A stretch of 64,000 nucleotides of DNA. Source: Spinacia oleracea. Taxonomy: Eukaryota > Streptophyta > Magnoliopsida > Caryophyllales > Amaranthaceae. The translations under genes and the position numbers were made by a program. The stretch lies in the NCBI RefSeq assembly GCF_020520425.1, contig NC_079492.1:1922001-1986000 (forward strand), written 5' to 3'. How positions within the stretch are numbered: position 1 is the first letter of the stretch; each line of letters begins with the position of its first letter. This document shows, piece after piece, positions 32,201-41,607 of this stretch. Under the pieces are notes generated by a model that was not told the DNA's origin, searched no databases, and was given only the letters and a program-made list of their open reading frames with translations.

Positions 32201-33712
32201 AGGATCAAAAAGAATGCAGATGGCTTAGTTGAAAGATACAAAGCCAGATTGGTTGCAAAGGGGTTCACACAAAAATATGGTATTGACTACCATGAAACAT
32301 TCTCTCCTGTTGTCAAAATGGCCACTGTGAGGTGTCTAATTAGCTTAGCTGCCAGCAAACAATGGAAACTTTTCCAGTTAGACATTAACAATGCCTTTCT
32401 TCATGGCACTCTTGAGGAAGAAGTATACATGAAGGTTCCTGAAGGTGTTTCAGCTCCTAATGGTTATGTCTGTAAGCTCAATAAATCTCTTTATGGTCTT
32501 AAGCAAGCTTCAAGGCAATGGTTTGCTAGGCTTCACTGTGAGCTCAAGTCCCAAGGGTACATACAATCAAAGAATGATTATTCTCTTTTCATCAAACATG
32601 ATTCTGCAGACATTACAGTGGTGGTTGTCTATGTTGATGATATTATCATCACAGGCTCTAATGAAGCTACAATAAAGGCTCTTAAACAACATCTACATAA
32701 TACTTTTAGTATTAAAGATCTAGGGATCCTAAATTTCTTCCTTGGAATTGAAGTTAGTCAGACATCTGATGGATACATTTTAACACAGAAGAAGTATACA
32801 AAAGAGCTTCTCCATGATTGTGAATGGGATTTATCTAAACCTACTGTCACTCCTTTTCCTCTTAACATGAAGCTGACAACAGATGGTGAACAATATTTCA
32901 ATGCAGAATTGTATAGATGCTATGTGGGAAAGTTGAACTTTCTTACTCACACTAGACCTGACATATCTTTTGCTGTTCAATCCCTAAGCCAGTTCATGCA
33001 TTCTCCCACTTTGCAGCATGTTGATGCACTCATTCATACTCTAAAATATATCAAAGGGACTGCTGGCCAAGGTATTTTGTTGAGAGCTACAGATCAGCTC
33101 ACTCTTCAGGCATATTCTGACTCTGATTGGGCTTCTTGTCCAACTACAAGAAGATCTGTAACTGGTTACATTCTTCTGTTGGGCAATTCACCTATAAGTT
33201 GGAAGTCTAAAAAGCAATCTACTATCTCCAAGAGCTCTTCTGAAGCAGAATATAGAGCCATGTCACAGGCTGCAGGAGAAGTTACATGGGTTGTCAGATT
33301 ACTAGAGGAGCTTGGCGTTCACAATCTCAAACCAGTTGAGCTTCACTGTGACAACCAATCAGCAATTCATATTGCAAGCAACCCAATCTTTCATGAACGA
33401 ACTAAACATATTGAGGTGGATTGCCATGTCACCAGGGACAAGATCCTAGAAGGTCTTCTTCAGTTAAGTTATTTTCCTACTAAGAATCAACTGGCTGATA
33501 TATTCACAAAGATCTTACCAAGTGCTCAACACAGGCAATTGTCTACCAAACTTGGCATGATCAATGTCTCTCCCATGCCTAGTTTGAGGGGGGGGTGTTG
33601 GTATTCAGCATGGTATTCAGCCTTGCACCACACGAGCAAACAACATATCACAGCAAAGCAAAACAAGCAGCAACAACCTTGTGCACACAATGATCAACTC
33701 AACAACTTCTAG
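29225..33712 (+). CDS. Copia gag-pol polyprotein, intact
   Basis: 1,495-residue frame with no break. Order: gag (NDWKRSMMIALSARNKLCFV near the start, about 50), zinc knuckle CEHCKMKNHTVDKCWKLHG (about 282), protease WILDSGASDHMC (about 389), LWHLRLGH pre-integrase (about 530), integrase HVDVWGPY, VRSDNAPD and NGVVERKHKHLL, a Ser/Pro-rich linker, reverse transcriptase with YVDDIIITGS (about 1135), RNase H with SDWASC and SSSEAEYRAM (about 1337). Every catalytic motif I looked for is present. The frame does not stop before the 3' LTR: the last ~39 residues are coded by LTR sequence. With identical LTRs this copy could still be competent. Confidence 0.93.
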   Translation: MSTDIDSSLNPNSAYYLSNNDINTSKLVNIVFDGKCFNDWKRSMMIALSARNKLCFVDGTLDQPIANSENFRIWNRCNDLVISWMLGSLEVSIARSVLYLKTARDIWLDLEERFCQSSGPQLFSVQQKLCDLNQDEDEQISGFFTKIKLLWDQLDGLDPLPSCTCTGCNCTLTQKLLKSQQNQRLIQFLMKLNEKYDHSKSTILMMSPLPTISKAYGLLLQEEQQKEVNSNRNHNLESTVFTARKFTDNRPYKSNYGSSSGMQNTGGNQPRNFTYSRNNLYCEHCKMKNHTVDKCWKLHGYPKDFKGRGKRVAAAAQLEEFTEKESPTEGDTGMVHATFSEEQYNKILSLLNTQKVANQAECSGSGSLGLATTTQLRGTFCLLSKFKAKWILDSGASDHMCSEKNMFSKLESVDDKQHTITIPDGTELQVTHKGIIDLGNNITLRNVLYVPGFQFNLISISQLCNDIQCSVLFTHNECFAQDLSKNKHTLLGRLDKGLYCLNEELLASDSSAMSHNYALSSMASEVEEVKLWHLRLGHISFGKIKNIKNINVKGCLAECFCQICPLAKQTRFPFPTSTIKSVQPFDLLHVDVWGPYSVLDSSRCNQFLTIVDDYTRMTWTHLMRNKTDSVKIMTDFLLYVENHFGFTVKSVRSDNAPDLTEGAMKELFLSKGILQQKSCSHTPQQNGVVERKHKHLLETARALFFQSKLPDKYWSDCILTATFLINRMPLKSIQFSTPYEKLFKQAPDLSHLKVFGCLCYITTSKVNRSKFDPRADPCVLLGYPPNQKAYKVLNLNTKKSVISRDVVFHEHHFPFHFSPDPSVAYSTQFFLPNITPYSSDLPDISSQDLDSSNSTNTTPLSISVVNSPTSDISFTPPSSSSSPSPPSPPSPPAPRKSTRTIKPPSHLNDYVCHKPPKHWCNLVAYDKLPDHHKLLIDAHMELVEPTTYSEAATDSKWIDAMDKEISALQHNKTWDYVLLPKGKKAIGCKWVYRIKKNADGLVERYKARLVAKGFTQKYGIDYHETFSPVVKMATVRCLISLAASKQWKLFQLDINNAFLHGTLEEEVYMKVPEGVSAPNGYVCKLNKSLYGLKQASRQWFARLHCELKSQGYIQSKNDYSLFIKHDSADITVVVVYVDDIIITGSNEATIKALKQHLHNTFSIKDLGILNFFLGIEVSQTSDGYILTQKKYTKELLHDCEWDLSKPTVTPFPLNMKLTTDGEQYFNAELYRCYVGKLNFLTHTRPDISFAVQSLSQFMHSPTLQHVDALIHTLKYIKGTAGQGILLRATDQLTLQAYSDSDWASCPTTRRSVTGYILLLGNSPISWKSKKQSTISKSSSEAEYRAMSQAAGEVTWVVRLLEELGVHNLKPVELHCDNQSAIHIASNPIFHERTKHIEVDCHVTRDKILEGLLQLSYFPTKNQLADIFTKILPSAQHRQLSTKLGMINVSPMPSLRGGCWYSAWYSALHHTSKQHITAKQNKQQQPCAHNDQLNNF

Positions 33713-33996
33713 AAGCAGTGGCTAACTGATTCCCTAGATTTAAGGAAGGTTGTTAGAGTTGTTAGAGCTGTTAGTTGATGATCTATTTATGCAATAAACT
33801 GAGAATGATGAGCTGTACATTTAGAGTGTTTTGATTGGTGGAAACACCTCATAGAAGTTAGCATACAGATTGTATAAATGTAGTTCTTGCTGTAATTATT
33901 CGAATTCATTCAATGAAATAATATCTTCATTCTTCTTAAGCATTTTCTCTCTAATTCTCTCAAGAAGTTTTCATCCTAAAGAGGTGAAAACTGACA
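33596..33996 (+). repeat. 3' LTR of the 5.3-kb Copia
   Basis: 401 bp, same as 28659-29059. The pol frame enters its first 117 bases. Followed directly by the GCAAT duplication and F-box-associated coding sequence. Confidence 0.9.
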
Positions 33997-34340
33997 GCAA
34001 TCATAACCAAACCAAACCCAACCCCATGATGTTGACGATTTGGTACGACCAATTGAGGTATGTTATTCACGGCTGTACCGGTTACCGGGTTGTGTAGCGA
34101 AAACCTTACGGTACGGATAAGTCTGGTACTAGGATCATATTTTTCGAAACAAAACAAACCATTGCAACAACCAACAACGTTAGAATCATATCTATCAGAA
34201 CAAGAATCATGTCTAGTTAGCTTCTTAAACGCTAAGGTTGATTTGTGATAATTTAAGGAATATATATTAGATTGTAATATCCCGTCTTTAAAGAGGATGA
34301 GGGTGGTGGAACACATAACATGAATGGAATTGCAGAACAC
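33997..34340 (-). pseudogene. F-box-associated gene remnant, N-terminal piece 1 of 4
   Basis: Minus-strand frame with SNIYSLNYHKSTLAFKKL, the diagnostic VVGCCNGLFCFEKYDP motif and LHNPVTG. Just before the insertion at 34001 the frame shifts: GVGFG is followed by a frame giving FGYDCINDDYK only after a one-base shift. I found no F-box helix motif upstream of 34340, so the 5' end is missing, lies in another exon, or is decayed. Confidence 0.75.
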
Positions 34341-34740
34341 ACATAAGATACATACTTCCCATCTCTAATGTGAACCAATTACTCATGCCACTCGAACATA
34401 CACCTGCAGAAATGGTTGATCTGCATCGCAATAGAAAACTCAAATTTCATAACTCATACCAAGTACTATCATATCATACTCAGTCCCAGCCACTAAACTT
34501 ATCAGTTAAAGTCACTAGTTTTTTAATGGAGCACAAAATCACCTGTAGAATCACACCTGCATAGATCTGTGCACAAGTTAACCATCAATATGTCAACACA
34601 TAACATGAATAGAATTGTAGAACACAGATAAGATACATACTTCCCATCTCTAATGTGAACCGATTTACTGTCAAAGAATCACTTCTACAATAAAATCTTC
34701 CCTATATATTTGCACAAGTTAACCATCTATATGTTCAATT
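34310..34740. repeat. Diverged ~285-bp duplication
   Basis: ACATAACATGAATRGAATTG and the following ACTTCCCATCTCTAATGTG occur at about 34312-34375 and again at about 34597-34660. The word GCACAAGTTAACCATC also occurs twice (about 34571 and 34712). Suggests a local duplication upstream of the F-box remnant. I see no gene in 34341-34936. Confidence 0.65.
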
Positions 34741-34936
34741 AGTGTTACTTTGATTGGGAAATTTACCCCAGACCATGGTAATTGGCACACAGGTCTGCAG
34801 TACCAGACAGCAGCTGGAAGATGAATCTTCAGGATGACTGAATGACTCAGACTGCTGTCACCAAATTAACTTTCCAAGTATGCTGAGTATTATGTTCGAA
34901 TAGGACCTTGTTCACCCAAAAATTTCGTGTAATTTA

Positions 34937-35243
34937 GGCTCCGTTTGGTTTGGTGTAAAACGTTTTCATTGTAATAATTTTCCATGGAAAACATTTTCCA
35001 AGGGAAAATACAATTCCAAACTAGTTTCTCTCTCCCATAGCGAACATAATGGAAAAGGGAATGGGAAAGGGAGGTAAGGAGGAAAAGTGGTCTCCCTCCC
35101 TTTCAAATGGAAAAGGTTTTTCCACCTTTGAGAGAGATATGGAAAATTGTTTTCCATCTATTGCCAAACCAAACAACGTATAATGATTGAAAAGGGGAAA
35201 ATCGTTTTCCACGAAAACGTTTTACACCCTACCAAACGTAGCC
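34937..35243. mobile_element. Tourist/PIF-Harbinger MITE at the PPR stop codon
   Basis: 307 bp with inverted ends GGCTCCGTTTGGTTTGG and (other strand) GGCTACGTTTGGTAGGG, continuing inward through GTGTAAAACGTTTTC on both sides. Flanked by TTA at 34934-34936 and 35244-35246. The right-hand TTA is the stop codon (TAA) of the PPR gene on the minus strand. The interior is rich in GGAAAA/TTTTCC words and non-coding. Confidence 0.85.
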
Positions 35244-37541
35244 TTAAACATCAATTTCATTGAAAATGTCATTCAGATCACAGCTACTCAGGTTGAAATT
35301 GAACCTCAGTTCTTCCATTTGATAACCAAGAATTTCCATGACCCACATCATTTCTTCATTTAGAGGATGGTCACTCTGACCATTAAAAAATGTGGTAATC
35401 TCCCCATGTTGCTGAGTATAACTCCAACCTGGGAGCTTCTTCAGTCCAAGAACCTTCATTTGGTTCCATGCATCATTCACCCCTTCCCATCTATTCATAG
35501 AAGCAAAACTATGAGCTAGTTGCACATAATTTCCAGCACATGCAGGTTTCAGCATCATGATATCTCTTGCAACAATTTCTCCAAGTTTAGCATCACCCTT
35601 CATCCTACATGCATCGAGAAGTATACCTAAAACATCAGTTGTAGGATTAGAGAACATTTTCCAAATGAATTCATATGCCTCTCCAATCTTTCCAGCTCGA
35701 CAGAGCAGATCAACGATGCAAGCACGGTGCTCTAATTCTGGTTTAATTCCAAAATCCCGAGTCATAGAATTGAATAAGCTCAGACCTTCAGAAACCATCC
35801 CATTATGGCTACAAGAGAAGAGAACAGAAAGGAAAATGACATGATTTGGTTGATTCCCGGAAATTAGGAAATCCGAATACAGCTTTAAAGCCATCTCCCC
35901 TTTTCCATGACTTCCATATCCTGTGATAATCGTGCTCCAGGAAACAATATCGTGTTTTGGCATCTGATTAAAACACTTGTGAGCTGTTTTCAGGTCACCA
36001 CATTTTGAATACATATCAACTAAAGCTGTACCAACCATGATGCTAGTCTGAGAAAAGGTTCTAGTGACAAAACTATGGATCCACTTCCCTTGTTGGAGGG
36101 CACCTGTGGAAGCACAAGCTTGGAGCAGAGAAATAATGGTAATATAGTCAGGTTGTTGAAGAGTTGATCTCATTTCATTAAGCAAGCACAAAGCCTGCCA
36201 CAAATCACCATTTTGAGCATATGCTGCAACAATTGCATTCCATGAAACTATGTCCCTCTCACTCATACTGTCAAAACTAGCATGACTTTGCCTTAAATGA
36301 CCACACTTTGCATACATTGTAATAAGTGAATTTTGAACAGGGATATCTAGAGTCATTCTTTGACGTAGTAGGTACGCGTGAACTGATTTCCCAAGTAGCA
36401 GTGAACTCATTTTTGCACAAGCAGCAATAACAGTAGCTATCGTTGAAGTAGAAGGTGTACAACAAGAACCCAGCATTTGACGAAACACCATCAATGCATC
36501 GCATGCACTATCATTCTGTACAAAGGCAGATATTACTGATGTCCAAAGAATCACATCCTTCTCCAAAACCCTTTCGAATACTCTAAATGCACTGCAAACG
36601 TTTCCACATTTCGAGTATAAGACCACAAGTGAGGTTGCTAAATGTGCATCCACTTGCAATCCACAAGTTATAATCTGTCCATGAATCAGTCTTCCCAAAT
36701 CAACATCAGTTTGAAAAGTCTCGGAGGCGCTCAAAAGCGTACCAAACGTCTGTTGATCAGGGCCAATAGTACCATCACTCTTCATTCTCTTAAACAGCTT
36801 CAAAATTTCCTCAAAGTTCCCATCTTGAGCATAACCAGAAACCAAAGAATTCCATGAAACAATATCCCTCTCAAACATTGCTTCAAATAAGTCCCTAGCA
36901 GCTTTCATTCTCCCACATTTTCCATACAAATTCAACATACAATTAACCAAATTAAGTTCAGAAATCAAACCAAACTGAACTACAGTAGCATGTAAACACT
37001 CCAACAATGGAATTTCACTAACCCCAGATAAGATATTCAACATGGTAACAGAGCTAGGTGAAATTCCCTCATATCTCATCAAATTATACAATCGAAACGC
37101 CTTATTAACATCCCCAGAATGCATGTAACACCCAATTAGAGAAGTCCATGGAACTACATTTCTCTCAGGCATTAAATCAAACACATTGTGTGCATTCTTT
37201 ACTCGACCAAATTTCGAATAGAAATTGATCAAAGAAGATGAAATGTAGGAATCTGAAGAATACCCATGAATGATAATACGCTGATGTAATAAAATCCCAA
37301 ATGAAAATTTGTTGAGGAAAGTGCAGGCTTTGAAAAGACAGGGGTAAGTGTGAGCATCTGGAGGAGTATGGCAGTTGAGCATTGTAGAAAAGGTGGTGAG
37401 TACATCACGGTGAGAACCCGCCGAGGAAAGGCGGTTTATGGTTGAATTGAATGACTTTGTTGTGGTGGTTGACGGCGGAGGCGGTGGTGGTTGTGGTTGT
37501 GGCCGCGCTGATGGTCTTATGTGAGCCTTAAGCCTGCTCAT
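35244..37541 (-). CDS. Pentatricopeptide repeat protein, PLS class, E/E+ type
   Basis: Intronless 765-residue protein. After a short Pro-rich start come tandem PPR motifs, visible as repeated blocks such as VPWTSLIGCYMHSGDV, DIVSWNSLVSGYAQ, NSLITMYAKCG, DIVSWNAIVAAYAQNG, TALVDMYSKCGDL and DIVSWSTIITGYGSHGKG. It ends with E/E+ type sequence (LGLKKLPGWSY..GEITTFFNGQSDHP) and has no DYW tail. Such proteins bind organellar RNA and take part in C-to-U editing. From memory it resembles Arabidopsis At4g04370 closely (similar start TTTTTKSFNS and LLECLH-type spacing), so a likely orthologue; the target site is unknown. The stop codon doubles as the target duplication of a MITE. Confidence 0.9.
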   Translation of the reverse strand: MSRLKAHIRPSARPQPQPPPPPPSTTTTKSFNSTINRLSSAGSHRDVLTTFSTMLNCHTPPDAHTYPCLFKACTFLNKFSFGILLHQRIIIHGYSSDSYISSSLINFYSKFGRVKNAHNVFDLMPERNVVPWTSLIGCYMHSGDVNKAFRLYNLMRYEGISPSSVTMLNILSGVSEIPLLECLHATVVQFGLISELNLVNCMLNLYGKCGRMKAARDLFEAMFERDIVSWNSLVSGYAQDGNFEEILKLFKRMKSDGTIGPDQQTFGTLLSASETFQTDVDLGRLIHGQIITCGLQVDAHLATSLVVLYSKCGNVCSAFRVFERVLEKDVILWTSVISAFVQNDSACDALMVFRQMLGSCCTPSTSTIATVIAACAKMSSLLLGKSVHAYLLRQRMTLDIPVQNSLITMYAKCGHLRQSHASFDSMSERDIVSWNAIVAAYAQNGDLWQALCLLNEMRSTLQQPDYITIISLLQACASTGALQQGKWIHSFVTRTFSQTSIMVGTALVDMYSKCGDLKTAHKCFNQMPKHDIVSWSTIITGYGSHGKGEMALKLYSDFLISGNQPNHVIFLSVLFSCSHNGMVSEGLSLFNSMTRDFGIKPELEHRACIVDLLCRAGKIGEAYEFIWKMFSNPTTDVLGILLDACRMKGDAKLGEIVARDIMMLKPACAGNYVQLAHSFASMNRWEGVNDAWNQMKVLGLKKLPGWSYTQQHGEITTFFNGQSDHPLNEEMMWVMEILGYQMEELRFNFNLSSCDLNDIFNEIDV

Positions 37542-37697
37542 TTTAGTGGGTAGTTTAAAATTAGAGAGTAGATGATCCGTTTAAAAAAGTACAAAAAAAC
37601 AAATCCCGCCTAAAAAATGCTTCCTCGTTTTTTCTTTTTTTCTTTACGTTTAATGAGAAAAATTTAATGTCACAATATAAAAAGTGTGACAGATTAA

Positions 37698-37842
37698 GGC
37701 CCTGTTCTTCTGAACTTTGTTTGACTGAACTGAACTGAATGGAGCTGAACTGAACTAAACTGAATTGAATTGAACTGAACTGAATTGAACTGAATGAAGC
37801 TGAACTGAATGGAACTGCAATAAAGTCCAAAAGAACAGGGTC
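37698..37842. mobile_element. Small Tourist-like MITE made of GAACTGAACT repeats
   Basis: 145 bp with inverted ends GGCCCTGTTCTTCTG / (other strand) GACCCTGTTCTTTTGG, flanked by TAA on both sides (37695-37697, 37843-37845). The interior is a degenerate tandem array of TGAACTGAA units. About 150 bp upstream of the PPR start codon. Confidence 0.75.
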
Positions 37843-37845
37843 TAA

Positions 37846-38526
37846 ATGACCTAACGAATTTAATTGGTTAAAATAATCATAGACACAAATTTTGATAGAA
37901 TATTAAAGCATTTATGTGATAATATAAAAGGAAATGTAAAGAATATTATGAGACACTCAAAAAGAAAAACGTAAAGAATAAAAAGAGACGGAGAGTACTA
38001 TGATTATGATAGGATTGCGTATAAGAATCGTGTACATTTTCGACATATATGCGTCACAAATAAAAAGGACACTAGCATGCTTAAAATACTAATGTTATAA
38101 AACCGACGAGCTAAATTTTCTTCTTTGTGCCCTTGTTGAGTTTGATTCCTAAATGATTGGAAATTTTATAAGCATGTAGGTAATTGTAGGCACTTGATGA
38201 ACCCCCATGTTGCCGAGATAGGTATGTGTAGGCATTTGATGAGCTCTGTTGCTTGGCGAGATGGTGCATGTAGGCCGTTAATGAGCACCATATTGGGCGA
38301 ATAGTGGTTGAATACCAATAAATTAGAATAGTTGTTGTGGCATGATTATTTTCATGATATGCACCAATGACTTAAAAAATATGCAATATGACGCTAGTGT
38401 GTCTGTTTTTTTTTTTTTTTAATCGAATTTAGAGTTAGTCCTCGAAAAACCCCCCAAAATTTTGAGGAATGTATACGGCGATCGTATAAGAAGCGCATTT
38501 TGGAACCTAAACAACACACTACTTGG
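37846..38526. other. Intergenic, no gene seen
   Basis: AT-rich DNA upstream of the PPR gene. Repeated words TAGGCACTTGATGA / TAGGCATTTGATGAG near 38187 and 38231 hint at a small local duplication, and a poly-T run sits at about 38407-38420. No convincing coding region. Confidence 0.4.
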
Positions 38527-38968
38527 CAGTGGCGGTGCCAGTACGGTTCAGTGGGTTCAACTGAACCCGTACTGGCATCTGGGAAAAATCTGTAAATCTG
38601 AAGAAAACAAACTAAGTATATATAATATTTTGCGCTTAATGTGAAAGATAAATGTTGATGGCTTAGTGGTACTTAACCCGCGTGTAGGTAGTGCTTTGCT
38701 TTTGTGTTTTGGTCACGGGTTCGAACCCTTTGCCCCAAACTTTTTTGTTTTCTTGCTATTTTGTTCATACATTTGGATGAAAATGACATTTCTTTCATTT
38801 TTTTTTTTCCCTTGGGCAACCCATTTTATTATTGTTAATTTAACATTGGGACAGAAATATTTGATTTTATTATATTTTTTCCCCTTTTAATGATATCAAT
38901 AACTAAGTTGTGTCATATATGTTCGAAAATTTCGAACACGTAATGAAAATTTTCTGAAGCTGCCACTG
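38527..38968. mobile_element. hAT element with tRNA-like promoter boxes
   Basis: 442 bp with ends CAGTGGCGGTGCC and (other strand) CAGTGGCAGC, flanked by CTACTTGG (38519-38526) and CTACTCGG (38969-38976), an 8-bp duplication with one change. The interior has GGCTTAGTGG and GGTTCGAACCC (38660-38727), spaced like pol III A and B boxes. Not a tRNA gene: no cloverleaf was found. Confidence 0.75.
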
Positions 38969-39644
38969 CTACTCGGTCACTTAAGTCTCATAATGACCTT
39001 CAACAAAATAGAATTTGTAAAATCGACTAAAATGTCATTTAATGAAAAGAACTATATAAATGGTCCTAAGTTCTAACTATCCAATATAAGGGTGAAAGTT
39101 ATTTGGATAAAAACCGAACTACAAACCTAACTAAACCGAATCAGCAATGACAATTAACCACTAGATCAAGAACTCACCCAACTTCTAATTAATTAATGAC
39201 AGTTTAAGCTCAATCAGAAACATATTTCAATATCCAAGTACATACGTACGTCAAACGATAGCAACATGACATGAGATAGGCAATATATAATCCTAATTAA
39301 TAATTAAAGTCAAAGTAAAGCAGTGATACATCAATAGATACGTAATCAGACAATGTGGCCATAAACATAGAATGATAGAGAAACGTATGGTAAAATTCTA
39401 AGCAAATTAAGGCACAATATATACCATATAGTCATATACATGAACAATCACATTTCACAATTGTTCTTGGAATTTAAACTTTTTTGTTACAATAATACTT
39501 CAATTCCAAATATTACGTATACCCCAAGGTAGTAGAAAAATAATATACTCGTATTATGTTTCCCTCTAATAAATAGTAATTTTTGATGAAGACATATATA
39601 CAGTCAACAATAAATAAAATTAATTAATAATAATAGTGTAAACT

Positions 39645-40397
39645 AGGGGTGTTCATCGGTCCAAACCCGGACTGGACCGGACCGATCCGGACCGAACCGA
39701 AGATTGAAATTTTGATAATTTAAAACCCAAAGACCGGACCGATTATGCTTGGACCGAACCCGGACCGGACCGGAAAAATCGGTCCAAAACCCGGACCGGA
39801 CCGATTGTAGACCTATTTCTATATATTTTTTATTTTTTCTAAAAATTATGGCAAAAAAGAAAAAATATATATACTTCCTCCGTTCCGGAAATATCGCACC
39901 ATGGTTGACTTTCACTCCTCTAAGCCTTACTTTGACTCTTAATATCTCACATCGTGTGAAAGCAAAAATTATAAAAAATTAATATTTGGAAAATATATAT
40001 CAATACGAATCTAACATGACCTCACATGACTAAAACTTTCTTACGTACGAACCACAAAAAATGGCCAAAGTCGTAGTGTGAATAGTGTAAAAAACAAATG
40101 GTGCGATATTTTCGGAACGGAGGAAGTATAAAAAATCAAATGTTTAAGGCCTTTTTGGAATCTAAAATAAAATATATCACAATATATTAATATTTACAAC
40201 ATATTAAATGAGATAATTTAATTTTTAAATAGTTTATATTATATTTTATTAAAAAAAGTCGATCCGGTCCAAAATCGGGTTTTAGACCGGACCAGACCGG
40301 AAATTGATATTTCTCGACCCGGAGACCGGACCAGTTGCCTTCAGTCCGGTCTGATTCGGTCTATTTTTTCGGTCCGGATCAATTTTTGCACACCCCT
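39645..40397. mobile_element. hAT-like element with GGTCCGGAC subterminal repeats
   Basis: About 750 bp with ends AGGGGTGTTCATCGG and (other strand) AGGGGTGTGCAAAAAT. Both subterminal regions are built of GGACCGG / CCGGTCC words. No target duplication was identified. A separate Stowaway MITE is nested inside (39874-40126). Confidence 0.65.
39874..40126. mobile_element. Stowaway MITE nested in the hAT-like element
   Basis: 253 bp with inverted ends CTTCCTCCGTTCCGGAAATA / AATATTTTCGG..GGAGGAAG, flanked by TA. Interior words (GACTTTCACTCC, CGAATCTAACATGAC) recur in the MITE-like sequences at 40780-41038 and 61636-61875. Confidence 0.85.
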
Positions 40398-40779
40398 TTT
40401 GGAAGACGAAATTTAATAGAAAAAAGAGTTGACAAGTACAAAACATAAAAGTGCTTGGATAACGGTTTAGAAAACGACTAACTAAGAACTTAAAAGAAGT
40501 TTAGAGTTTAATTTCCACGTAAGTAATTAGGTCAATAGGCATTGGTGCAACTGGTAGCTAAATCCAAGCTGGAAAGTTGGCCTACACCAATTATATAGTC
40601 TTGTTCACATCCATAAAGTCATGGATAATTCCTTTAATTTGGTTTGAATATATACTTTCATGAATGATAAATAAATATCTCAAAAATAACTACTTGATCT
40701 CTTTGTATGTCGGTCACATACATTTCTTTTTAACTCTCGATAATTTTCTATGTACAATTGTGATGGTACTAGGAAAGTA

Positions 40780-41038
40780 CTCCCTTTGTCCCTTAATATT
40801 CGACCTGTTTTGACCGAATACGCTTGTCAATATACATCTTTGACCATTAATTTCTTTAACTACATATTATAAAAATTTATAAAAATATTAATATTTTGAA
40901 AATATATATTAAGATGAAGCCTACCATATATTATATACTAACATTTATTTTCATATACTAGAAATAAAATAGGTAAAATTGAATTGTGTGAATAGTGCAA
41001 AAAGTCAAATCGGATCGAGTATTAAGAGACAGAGGGAG
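40780..41038. mobile_element. Stowaway MITE
   Basis: 259 bp with ends CTCCCTTTGTCCCTTAATAT / (other strand) CTCCCTCTGTCTCTTAATAC, flanked by TA on both sides. Non-coding. Confidence 0.85.
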
Positions 41039-41047
41039 TATACACTA

Positions 41048-41315
41048 CACTACAAAAACTTATACTATTAACGACGGGAAATCCCGTCGCAAAAGGCCAA
41101 TAATTGTTGATTAACGACGGGATTTTCCGTCGCGAACCCGTCATAAAAGGGGGCTGTCGTTAATGGTAAATCCCGTCGTTAACCCGTCGTAAAAGACATT
41201 TGCGACGGTTGTTCCCGTCTTTGTTGGTTGTTATCCCCGTCGCAAAAACCCTTTTACGACGGGATTTTTACCCGTCGTTATTAGGTTGTCATAAAAGATA
41301 CAAATTTTTGTAGTG
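41048..41315. mobile_element. CACTA (En/Spm) MITE
   Basis: 268 bp, CACTACAAAAACTT to AAATTTTTGTAGTG. The interior consists of CCCGTCGTTAA / TTAACGACGGG and GCGACGG words in both orientations, the same family as 7993-8241. Flanks are CTA and ATA, so the 3-bp duplication is imperfect. Confidence 0.8.
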
Positions 41316-41607
41316 ATATGATAATCAGTTATAGTGTTATACTATACGGAGTAAAATGCTACCGTTTAGGTTATTTCCTTACTAATATGTTTGGATGTGT
41401 TGAGTACATATAGCCTAAAAATAGTCCTAAATGATTGTAACTTGTAAAGTATAACTGACTGTACAGTGAAAATCATCACTCATGCATGCACATGAGTTAC
41501 CGTTTATCAAAACTAGAAGTGGTGCAATAACTTAAAAACGGTAAAAGTGTTAAGAGACTAATTAAAAAAAAACAGAGGGGTCGATTATCTTCTATATATT
41601 CCATTAG

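Larger units (their letters stand above)
28659..33996 (+). mobile_element. Complete 5.3-kb Copia retrotransposon, TSD GCAAT
   Basis: Two 401-bp LTRs (TGTTGG..CTGACA), primer site TGGTATCAGAGCAAG right after the first LTR, one long coding frame, and a G-rich tract (TTTGAGGGGGGG) before the second LTR. GCAAT flanks both ends (28654-28658 and 33997-34001). I found no difference between the LTRs by eye, so it is a very recent insertion. It belongs to another Copia family than cop-A/B/C and splits the F-box-associated gene. Confidence 0.95.

Noticed and set aside
38660-38733. tRNA gene
   Set aside because: Has A- and B-box-like words, but no cloverleaf or proper arms and lies inside a hAT element.
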